Shown here: positions 6,656-12,972 of the stretch, one piece after another
Layout of the letters: every line of letters starts with the position of its first letter
How positions within the stretch are numbered: the stretch's first letter is position 1
From: Clostridiales bacterium
Lineage (GTDB): Bacteria; Bacillota; Clostridia; Clostridiales; Oxobacteraceae
NCBI GenBank assembly: GCA_030016385.1
Contig: JASEJN010000038.1
Coordinates: forward strand, 1 to 32,926
Direction: 5' to 3'
Length of the DNA: 32,926 nt
Notes under the pieces: generated by a model
The model's database searches: none
Told to the model about the DNA's origin: nothing
The model's input: the letters and a program-made list of their open reading frames with translations, nothing else
Position numbers and translations under genes: made by a program

Positions 6656-8787
6656 AAGTCATTCTTAGCCCCGACAATTATGACCATATCATCCGGCTCT
6701 AAAAGCATCGTTTCCGTCTCCATAACCATATACAATTGATCTATGCTCATCATGCTTGAGTAGTCGAGTACTTTGCCTCCGATGCAAAGGGAAAAGTCCG
6801 GAGTGAGTTTTATGTCGCTTTTATATACCGAAAGGCTCTCCCACATCTTTGCTGTGGTATCCTTCAAATCCTTCACCTTGCAAGATATGCTTTCGCCGTC
6901 TCCTCTCTGTATTTTGATAAAGCCTTTTTTATCTACGACCCTTATTTGCTTTTTGCCTGACTTTTTGTCTTTTACTGCCGAGAACACATATAACGCATTA
7001 TTTTTATTTTCAATCTGCACGATATCTGCCGAGACGCCCATAGACTTTGCTGCAATCTCTTTTGCTTCATTTTCGGAACAGGACTTTAAAAGATCCGTCG
7101 TCTGAACCTCCGTAGAGCCTAATGCTATGGCGGTTATCTTTGAAGTCTGAGGGTCTATCTCCACCTGTACCTCTATGCTGTCCGGAACGGCACCGCTTGT
7201 AATAGCCAGATCGGCCGCTTCCTTCTTGATGCCGGCGATGTCCTTGGTCGATGGATTCGGTATGACTCTTTCGACAACATCCCTGACCATCGCAAGCGCA
7301 ACTCCTATTGATGAAATAACCTCCGCATTCTCGGGAATGCTGTATTCCAGATCCATATTTTTAGCGGTATAGGGAATCAAGGCCGCAGCACCGCCGCCAA
7401 CACCCACCAGCGAAATCTGGTCTTTTTCAAGCTTATATTTTTCAGCCAGGGATTCGATCACCGGTTTTATTTTTTCAAATGATTTTTCAAGTATTTTATT
7501 TGCGACATCTTCGACGGATAACCCGAGATATTCAGCCAAGGGCTCCATTGCCTTATAAGCAGAGTTTCTGCTTCCATAGGAATAATCTTCAGGTCTTACA
7601 AGCCCCAGTACGTTTGCAGCACAGCTGTTGGTAATTGTAATTCTTTTTCCTCCCTTGAGCTTTATTGCTACATAATCGGCAGGATCGCCATTTTTAGGGG
7701 AGAAAAATTCCAATTCCGGTTCAACGATTTCTTCCTCGGGAGTATATACCGAGTATTCCATGCCCGCTATATGGGCACTCCTCGGCCCTACATCCACAAT
7801 TCCATCTTTATTTGCCCTCACCATGCTTCCCCCGGCAATGCCGAGAACTCTTACATCAAGAGAACTTATATAAGTTGGATGTCCGCCGACTATAGTGTAA
7901 TCGACAGTCGGCCTGCCGTTTTTTATAACACCTATATTTGTGCTGGTTCCCCCTACTTCAAAGTAAACTCCATTGGAAGCGCGAAGATACATCAGTGCTC
8001 CGACTACGCTGGCCGCAGGTCCGGATAGCATCGTGAGCACAGGACGTTTTTTCATCTCAGAAATATCCATAACGCCGCCGTCTCCGCGCATTATCATAAG
8101 CGGAGCTTTTATTCCAGCTTTTTTCACGCTTTTTTCCGTGCTTTCTGCAGTTTCCAGCATTTTAGGAAGTATGCTTGCATTGATGGCCGCAGTCCTCGTC
8201 CTTCGCGTCAAACCGTAAAGCTTGGTGATATCCGATGCGACTGTTACAGGCATGCCCATTTTTTCTGCGACATCCTTAACCTCTTCCTCCTCACTGATAT
8301 CGTCAACCCCAAAAGCCTTGGAAGCCACGATAACGCTGGAGCCCTGTCCGGCAAGGTCTTTAATAGCACCCTTTACGGTATCTTCGTTAAAGTCTTTTTG
8401 TTTTAAATAGGTATGGTGCACCTTAATAGTCTTTCCAGTGCCTAAATCGATATCGCCAATTTCAGTCTGCCTTTTTGAAAGGAATCCTTCAAGCCCGCCT
8501 TTGCCTATGCCGATGATTCCGACATCTGCGACATCTCCCTCAAGCAGCGCATTTGTTGCCTGAGTTGTACTGTGAGCTATAAAGACTACATCCTCAGGAT
8601 CAATATTGTTATCTTTAAGGCATTTTTCAAAAGCTTCTATGACTCCGGCGGATACTCCAAGCTCATCATCATGGGTTGTCATTACCGATGCCTTGCCGAT
8701 AATCTCATGTGTATCGTTGTCTATCGCAACCGCTTTTGTGTGAGTTCCACCTACGTCTATTCCAACACGGACCAATCTCTTTGTCAT
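6652..8787 (-). CDS. Hydantoinase/oxoprolinase (HyuA)-family ATPase
   Basis: This 711-residue protein belongs to the hydantoinase A/5-oxoprolinase family, ASKHA-fold enzymes that couple ATP hydrolysis to opening or carboxylation of small cyclic or carbonyl substrates. The N-terminal domain has GIDVGGTHTKAVAID (10-23) and AHSTTQATNALLEGD. The core has MRGDGGVM (233-240), LSGPAASVVGALMYL (254-268) and GVGGGAAALIPY near 462-473. The expected DMGGTSTD motif reads EVGGTSTN at 277-284, so two acidic residues are altered. The last ~200 residues are not the standard HyuA tail as far as I can tell. No HyuB partner is present. The start at 8787 has AGGAGGT just upstream; the longer ORF begins inside a palindromic repeat. 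It heads a tightly coupled five-gene run. The substrate is unknown. Confidence 0.83.
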   Translation of the reverse strand: MTKRLVRVGIDVGGTHTKAVAIDNDTHEIIGKASVMTTHDDELGVSAGVIEAFEKCLKDNNIDPEDVVFIAHSTTQATNALLEGDVADVGIIGIGKGGLEGFLSKRQTEIGDIDLGTGKTIKVHHTYLKQKDFNEDTVKGAIKDLAGQGSSVIVASKAFGVDDISEEEEVKDVAEKMGMPVTVASDITKLYGLTRRTRTAAINASILPKMLETAESTEKSVKKAGIKAPLMIMRGDGGVMDISEMKKRPVLTMLSGPAASVVGALMYLRASNGVYFEVGGTSTNIGVIKNGRPTVDYTIVGGHPTYISSLDVRVLGIAGGSMVRANKDGIVDVGPRSAHIAGMEYSVYTPEEEIVEPELEFFSPKNGDPADYVAIKLKGGKRITITNSCAANVLGLVRPEDYSYGSRNSAYKAMEPLAEYLGLSVEDVANKILEKSFEKIKPVIESLAEKYKLEKDQISLVGVGGGAAALIPYTAKNMDLEYSIPENAEVISSIGVALAMVRDVVERVIPNPSTKDIAGIKKEAADLAITSGAVPDSIEVQVEIDPQTSKITAIALGSTEVQTTDLLKSCSENEAKEIAAKSMGVSADIVQIENKNNALYVFSAVKDKKSGKKQIRVVDKKGFIKIQRGDGESISCKVKDLKDTTAKMWESLSVYKSDIKLTPDFSLCIGGKVLDYSSMMSIDQLYMVMETETMLLEPDDMVIIVGAKNDL

Positions 8788-8808
8788 GTTTACCTCCTGT
8801 TTAAAATT

Positions 8809-8907
8809 CTTCAATTCGTAATTTTAGCTTGTGTTATTTTGAACACTCATTCGTTACTCAAAATAACACAATTCTATTTATGCTTGATTTCAAATTACGA
8901 ATTGAAG
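8809..8907. repeat. Palindromic repeat, complete A-type copy
   Basis: Perfect 16-bp terminal inverted repeats (CTTCAATTCGTAATTT at 8809-8824 and its complement at 8892-8907) enclose a perfect 13-bp inner stem. The inner stem is TGTGTTATTTTGA at 8830-8842, pairing with 8858-8870, with a 15-base loop containing CTCATTCG. No coding capacity. It sits immediately upstream of the HyuA-like gene's ribosome binding site. Confidence 0.9.
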
Positions 8908-8919
8908 TCAAAATTAGGG

Positions 8920-8957
8920 GTTGTTGCATAATGGATAAATGTCCATTATGCAACAAC
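8920..8957. terminator. Perfect 16-bp hairpin, possible terminator
   Basis: GTTGTTGCATAATGGA (8920-8935) pairs perfectly with 8942-8957 across a 6-base loop. On the transcribed (minus) strand it is followed by CCCTAATTTTGAC, a weak T-rich tract. It could terminate the regulator-isomerase-permease transcript before the HyuA-like gene, or act as a processing or stability hairpin within one long mRNA. Confidence 0.55.
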
Positions 8958-8959
8958 AT

Positions 8960-9030
8960 CTTGTATAAGCATAACTATTAACGAGGGATTTCCCGACATT
9001 CCCTTATATAGTTAATGTTTCTGCTACAAG
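8960..9030. repeat. Imperfect 71-base hairpin element
   Basis: CTTGTA (8960-8965) pairs with TACAAG (9025-9030). Inside, CTATTAAC/AGTTAATG and GAGGGA/TCCCT segments form further imperfect stems around a loop reading ATTTCCCGACAT. It lies 23 bases beyond the permease stop codon, in a 266-base gap without a gene. I do not see a second copy in the window. Confidence 0.5.
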
Positions 9031-9053
9031 CTCCTAATTTCTCATATATATGA

Positions 9054-10358
9054 TTATACCCCGTACATAAAATATACAATCAAAGAATTTATAATACATA
9101 TTATCCAGGCCCAGAGAACGCCGGATTTTAAGAATTCCTTTGTGCTAACCTTTGAATAGCTAAGTGACCACAGGTTCCATGATTGCGTCGGGCAAGCTGA
9201 AATATTCATTGTAATTGTCGGTATATAAATGAGCGGGAACAGCAATGTATTTGTAAAGCCTCCAATTGCATTTAATATACCAAGAGTTGCGGAACCTGCC
9301 CCGAATACTGTCAATGGCCCTCTGAATAACCCGAGTGGAGCAACAATTGCAAACAATATGCAAAGGAATAATGGACTCCTCGGCATTACGCCACCCAGTA
9401 TTGCCTGGAAGAACGGAGCTACCATGCCGGAAACCTTGTTGAACATTGGAAGTATGAACAGGAATCCAAGCAGTGAAGCAACGTCTACAACACCATCGTA
9501 GAATGTTTTGGTAACGATTTTTTCTGCATCGTGAAAGCTCTTGATTTTCCCGCATACAAACAGGGCATAGAATACCGCTACTATAAATGCCGGTATCGGC
9601 TGCCACTTGAATGCTATGGCCAGGATAACCGGAATAAGCGGTGTTATTAAAGCCATGGCAGGAACATGCTGAGTAGTATATGTGCCGGCACTCTGAGTGC
9701 CCTGTGCCGCCCATGCATGGTTTACCGCGCTTTTCCTGAGCCTTACAGCAAGCATTATTATAATAATAAATAACTGAACTCCCATCGCAGTAAATCCGAA
9801 CTTTAAATAATTGCTATCATACTTAAAGCCCTGGAAAATTCCCTGCATCTGTTTAAATAAAACAATGTTGACATACATACCGGAGCCGACCGACATTAGG
9901 TATGAACTGACAGCCAGCGGCTTTGGAACGCCCAGTGAAAAAAGAATTGGAAGCACGATAACACCGATTGCTACAACGGCGCCGGCTCCAAAGGTACTTG
10001 TAAATATAAGGCCGGTTACTATGGATAACAATATGGTCGTAATAAGAGGTTTATCTCCTCCAAGTTCAACAGTTTTTCTTATGATAGTTGCAGCGATTCC
10101 GGTCTCCACCAGTATTCTGCCAAACCAGCTTCCGAAGATAACCACAACCGCCGTTGCTCCCCAACTTTCAGGACCGCCCTGGAATACTTGGGTCTGTGCA
10201 ACCTGCCATGAAATCTTTCCGCCTATCATGCCTAAAGCAACCCAAATTATAGCCATGATTAAAAATCCCAACATAAGGTTGCCGCCTTTTGCGGCGTAAT
10301 AAATCAGCCCAAAATAAGAAATCAACAACAGGATACCCAATATAACTTCTAATGACAT
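9054..10358 (-). CDS. GntP-like organic-acid/sugar-acid permease
   Basis: This is a 434-residue integral membrane protein with about 11-13 hydrophobic segments and no signal peptide cleavage site. It resembles GntP/CitMHS-type ion-coupled transporters for gluconate-like or carboxylic acids. Examples of segments are VILGILLLISYFGLIYYAA at the N-terminus, GATAVVVIFGSWFGRIL, FGAGAVVAIGVIVLPILFSLG, and the final GVLWAWIICIINSLIVYF. The re-entrant-like FTSTFGAGAVVAIG and MNISACPTQSWNLWSLSYS stretches are candidate substrate-site loops. The ribosome binding site AAGGGAGGT precedes the ATG. Position after the KdgR-like regulator and isomerase, and before the KDG-kinase-like unit, fits import of a sugar acid or a cyclic derivative. 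GntP-like assignment is by general pattern and is weaker than 'ion-transporter-superfamily permease'. Confidence 0.7.
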   Translation of the reverse strand: MSLEVILGILLLISYFGLIYYAAKGGNLMLGFLIMAIIWVALGMIGGKISWQVAQTQVFQGGPESWGATAVVVIFGSWFGRILVETGIAATIIRKTVELGGDKPLITTILLSIVTGLIFTSTFGAGAVVAIGVIVLPILFSLGVPKPLAVSSYLMSVGSGMYVNIVLFKQMQGIFQGFKYDSNYLKFGFTAMGVQLFIIIIMLAVRLRKSAVNHAWAAQGTQSAGTYTTQHVPAMALITPLIPVILAIAFKWQPIPAFIVAVFYALFVCGKIKSFHDAEKIVTKTFYDGVVDVASLLGFLFILPMFNKVSGMVAPFFQAILGGVMPRSPLFLCILFAIVAPLGLFRGPLTVFGAGSATLGILNAIGGFTNTLLFPLIYIPTITMNISACPTQSWNLWSLSYSKVSTKEFLKSGVLWAWIICIINSLIVYFMYGV

Positions 10359-10413
10359 TAATATACCTCCCTTGTAGGATTAGTTTTTAGATCTAATAAC
10401 TGTTGCTTATATA

Positions 10414-10453
10414 GATAGATGGCTTGATACATATTATTATACAGTCATCTATC
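10414..10453. repeat. Inverted repeat in the permease leader
   Basis: GATAGATG (10414-10421) pairs with CATCTATC (10446-10453). The arms extend to 16 positions with three mismatches around an 8-base AT-rich centre. It lies between the isomerase stop and the permease start on the minus strand, and could be an operator, processing site or weak attenuator. No T-run follows on the transcribed strand. Confidence 0.45.
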
Positions 10454-10470
10454 ACCCCCTTAAAATATGT

Positions 10471-11223
10471 TCAGTTGACCTTCTGCAGCTTGCTTATTTC
10501 ATTTTCTAGCTTTGAAAGAGTATCGGGACGGCATGGATATTCCAGAGCTACAGGTATACTGCCGTCGAATATTTTAAGTATATTCCTCCACGGTATATTC
10601 CCTTCATCCAGCAATACCACGTGCGGCTTGTCCCCTATATATACATCCTTTAAGTGAATATATGTGACATACGGTTTTAACTTATATGCATTCTCCAGCG
10701 GATCTTCCTTCTGCCAGATCCAGTTACCTATATCAAAAGTGCAATGTACTTTCATTCCTAAGCTTTTTGCAGTTTCCAGAAATCTTTCGATTTTATCTAT
10801 CTTTCCATTGGCATCCGTTTGATCATTTTCTATAGTAAGCTTTATTGAATATTTATCGCAAATGGAATTCACATCAAGGACATCCTGGGTACTCATATAA
10901 TCGTAGTCTCCGATATTGAGTTTAACGTTCCTGCAGCCCATTTTACCAGATTCTTTAAAGTACCTTTCGATTTCGCCTCTATTTAGTTTACCATTTGTAT
11001 ATAATGATCCCGATACCGAATAATAAAGAACCATACTGAATTTTTCAGAAAACGTCCTTATTTTAAGGAGTTCAGAATCAAAATCATCCATAAACTCTCT
11101 TCTTATTTCAACACTTTTAATTCCTGAAGAATAAATATACTCTAAGAGCTTAGACTGCTTTACCCCTTTGTTTAAATCATCCAAAAACACCAGTGTATTT
11201 ATTACTATATTGTTTTTGTCCAT
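10471..11223 (-). CDS. Sugar phosphate isomerase/epimerase (xylose-isomerase-like TIM barrel)
   Basis: This 250-residue protein has the xylose-isomerase-like TIM barrel shared by hydroxypyruvate isomerases, inosose dehydratases and tagatose/psicose 3-epimerases. These enzymes use a divalent metal to isomerise, epimerise or dehydrate sugars. Barrel-strand motifs are VEIRRE (E39), LTIEND (E132), CTFDIGN (D164), YIHLKDV (H190, D193) and VALEYPC (E228), giving a plausible Glu/Asp/His/Glu metal set. The start at 11223 is chosen because GGAGG lies just upstream; the ATG at 11235 overlaps that site. The LacI-type gene ends 23 bases upstream, so both are probably co-transcribed. In this operon it may convert the imported acid or its product into a keto form for the kinase, but the substrate cannot be read from sequence. 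Confidence 0.8.
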   Translation of the reverse strand: MDKNNIVINTLVFLDDLNKGVKQSKLLEYIYSSGIKSVEIRREFMDDFDSELLKIRTFSEKFSMVLYYSVSGSLYTNGKLNRGEIERYFKESGKMGCRNVKLNIGDYDYMSTQDVLDVNSICDKYSIKLTIENDQTDANGKIDKIERFLETAKSLGMKVHCTFDIGNWIWQKEDPLENAYKLKPYVTYIHLKDVYIGDKPHVVLLDEGNIPWRNILKIFDGSIPVALEYPCRPDTLSKLENEISKLQKVN

Positions 11224-11246
11224 AATTTCCTCCATATTGGCAAATT

Positions 11247-12269
11247 TTATTCAGGCGAATGGATTATAAGCCTGGCCTCAATTTCTTTATATTTGGGTTT
11301 GCTTTTTCTATTGCTGTTGATCCTCTTTATTAGCATCTTAGCCGCTTCGGCACCGACTTCATAGGAATTTTGTGAAATAACTGGTATTTTAGAGTAAGCC
11401 AGCGACGCCCACCCCCAATCCTCATAGCCGCAAACATAGAAATCTTCCGGTATCTTTAAGTTGCACTGTTTTATACTCTGAAGGACATTTAACAGAGTTA
11501 CCCCATTAAGTGTAAATATTGCCTTAAGCTTATTTTTGCATGAATTATTGAATGATTTAAGGGCCTCTTTACATGTGTTTTTATCATTTGTATCGATAGT
11601 ATAAATCAATTCATTCCCATCAATATTTAACAGGTCTTTCATGGCATCCAGATATCCCTGTCTTCTGATATGTCTGACGCGGTTTCCTTTAGGTTCCTCG
11701 GTAAAAAAAGCGATATTGCGGTATCCCCTTTTTACCAGAAATTTTATAGTTTCAAATGTCATCTTGTAATTATTCGTAGCAACGGAATCAATTTTCAATT
11801 CCTTCATCGTCCTATCGGCCAGCACAATGGGTACTCTTGTTTCATTGACTTTAACTAGAAATTCATCATTATAACCGGTAGTATTCACGATAATGCCTTC
11901 GACTCTGCTGTCTATTAAAGACCCTATATATTGCCTCTCTTTTTCAGGATCATCATCAACATTCGATATTATCACCTGATAGCCGTTAGCCATACAGATG
12001 TCCCCGATCCCCTTGAGCAATATGGAGGAAAACTGGCTCGTGATATCAGCTATTATAACCCCTATCATTCCGCTTTTATTAGACTTTAACGTTTTTGCTA
12101 TATTGTTTGGCCTGTAATGGAGTTTTTCAATTATATCTTGTATGTTCAGCCTTGTCCTATTTGACATGAATTCGTATTTACCATTTAGATACCTCGATAT
12201 AGTAGTTTTGGACACACCTGCCAATCTTGCCACATCGTTTATCGTTACAACTTCTTTTTCTAACTTCAT
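11247..12269 (-). CDS. kdgR: LacI-family transcriptional regulator, KdgR-like
   Basis: This is a 340-residue LacI-family repressor. The N-terminal helix-turn-helix is INDVARLAGVSKTTISRYLNGKYEFMS, followed by the hinge helix region IIEKLHYRPNNIAKTLKSNKS that inserts in the minor groove. The remainder is a periplasmic-binding-protein-like effector domain (GMIGVIIADITSQFSSILLKGIGD onwards; VEGIIVNTTG; VPIVLADRT; FYVCGYEDW). The RYLNGKYEFMS and SLIDSRVEGIIVNTTG segments resemble Bacillus KdgR, which responds to KDG. This agrees with the KDG-kinase-like gene downstream. It is the first gene of the minus-strand operon, with AAAGGGG as its ribosome binding site and an operator-like sequence in its leader, so autoregulation is likely. 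The KdgR label is a moderate-confidence guess; the LacI family is certain. Confidence 0.88.
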   Translation of the reverse strand: MKLEKEVVTINDVARLAGVSKTTISRYLNGKYEFMSNRTRLNIQDIIEKLHYRPNNIAKTLKSNKSGMIGVIIADITSQFSSILLKGIGDICMANGYQVIISNVDDDPEKERQYIGSLIDSRVEGIIVNTTGYNDEFLVKVNETRVPIVLADRTMKELKIDSVATNNYKMTFETIKFLVKRGYRNIAFFTEEPKGNRVRHIRRQGYLDAMKDLLNIDGNELIYTIDTNDKNTCKEALKSFNNSCKNKLKAIFTLNGVTLLNVLQSIKQCNLKIPEDFYVCGYEDWGWASLAYSKIPVISQNSYEVGAEAAKMLIKRINSNRKSKPKYKEIEARLIIHSPE

Positions 12270-12292
12270 AATATCCCCTTTTTAGTTAATCA

Positions 12293-12350
12293 GTTAACGA
12301 AACCGATAAACATAAATTACATTATTATAATAGCATACATATTTCGACAA
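12293..12350 (-). promoter_or_regulatory. Putative promoter and operator of the kdgR-like operon
   Basis: On the minus strand, TTGTCG (12350-12345) and TATAAT (12329-12324) form a promoter with a short 15-base spacer. Just downstream, GTTTATCGGTTTCGTTAAC (12311-12293) is an imperfect inverted repeat containing two CG steps, in the style of LacI-family operators. Its position between the -10 box and the start codon would allow repression by roadblock. Inferred from sequence only. Confidence 0.4.
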
Positions 12351-12404
12351 ATCAATAATTTCTGAAATTTTATTTTTCTCTTCTGATGAATTAATTTTGC
12401 ACGC

Positions 12405-12609
12405 CTTCGATTCGTAATATGAACTTATGTTATTTTGAACACTCATTCGCCAGATTCAAGTTTTGTAAGTTCTAAGGCCTGCAGCCTTAAGAATCCAAGA
12501 GCTTTTGAAACTCGTTTCACTCAGACAATCAAAAGCTCTAAGGATTCTTATGCGGCAGCAAGCCAAGAACTTATCAAAACTCTCATAATGCTCATTCGCC
12601 AGATTCAAG
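12405..12609 (+). repeat. Composite palindromic repeat carrying an inner hairpin (A-left plus B)
   Basis: The left part (12405-12441) is the A-type end: CTTCGATTCGTAATATGAAC followed by TTATGTTATTTTGAACA. Then a 130-bp hairpin module (12461-12590) is flanked by perfect 19-bp direct repeats CTCATTCGCCAGATTCAAG at 12442-12460 and 12591-12609. The hairpin tip pairs AGAGCTTTTGA (12498-12508) with 12529-12539 around loop AACTCGTTTCACTCAGACAA. Further arms pair GTAAGTTCT with AGAACTTAT. The right A-type end is missing. The 412-base gap 12270-12682 holds this repeat, the regulator promoter and no other gene. Confidence 0.85.
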
Positions 12610-12682
12610 CTTGCGCGCAAAATAGTTGCCGGCGCATCAAAAATGTTTTATAATGGAATTGTTGATAAAGGGAGGATAGATC

Positions 12683-12811
12683 ATGGGTGTCAAGATTGAT
12701 GCAATTAAAATGAAAAAGAACCCCTTATATTCCAGTTCAGTTGTAAAAAGCGGCATTCTGGATTTTAAGGGGAGAAGTGTATCCATTTTTAATATGCATA
12801 GACCGGTGTAA
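12683..12811 (+). CDS. Small protein of 42 residues, unknown function
   Basis: A 42-residue reading frame starts at an ATG preceded by AAAGGGAGG (12668-12675), an excellent ribosome binding site. I do not recognise the product. It begins MGVKIDAIKMKKNPLYSSS and ends SIFNMHRPV. It is basic (several lysines and arginines), has no membrane segment or signal peptide, and alternates charged and hydrophobic residues. Terminator-like hairpins follow at 12849 and 12909, so it appears to be its own short transcription unit. It could also serve as a leader for the MFS gene at 12973. Support is the ribosome binding site, codon structure and terminator; I know of no homologue. Confidence 0.5.
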   Translation: MGVKIDAIKMKKNPLYSSSVVKSGILDFKGRSVSIFNMHRPV

Positions 12812-12848
12812 ATCCATGATTCTATATCTTAAATACAAGCGATATGAT

Positions 12849-12873
12849 TTCAGGGTTTACGCCCTGAATTTTT
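12849..12873 (+). terminator. Terminator after the 42-residue ORF
   Basis: TTCAGGG (12849-12855) pairs with CCCTGAA (12862-12868) across a 6-base loop, followed by TTTTTG. Short but canonical in form; it ends the small-ORF transcript. Confidence 0.65.
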
Positions 12874-12908
12874 GTTTGCATTTTAAATAACGGCGATACT
12901 TCTTCCAT

Positions 12909-12946
12909 AAGCCTTACTGATTTTAAAAAAGGCTTATTTTTATTGT
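12909..12946 (+). terminator. Terminator or attenuator upstream of the MFS gene
   Basis: ATAAGCCTT (12909-12917) pairs perfectly with AAGGCTTAT (12931-12939) across a 13-base loop, followed directly by TTTTTATT. It ends 26 bases before the MFS start codon. Expression of that gene therefore needs a promoter inside a very short space or readthrough, which suggests attenuation. Confidence 0.6.
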
Positions 12947-12972
12947 TAAAACCGGCTTTGGGAGGAGTAAAC

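Noticed and set aside
8920..8957. Perfect hairpin as a riboswitch or T-box
   Set aside because: It is a simple stem with a 6-base loop and lacks the conserved features of any riboswitch or T-box I know.
9160..9714. Long minus-strand frame of 184 codons inside the permease gene
   Set aside because: It lies in another frame of a clear 434-residue membrane protein and has an odd Cys/His/Arg-rich composition typical of a shadow frame.
12442..12609. Direct repeats as a CRISPR array
   Set aside because: Only two copies of a 19-mer with a hairpin, not a spacer, between them, and no cas genes.
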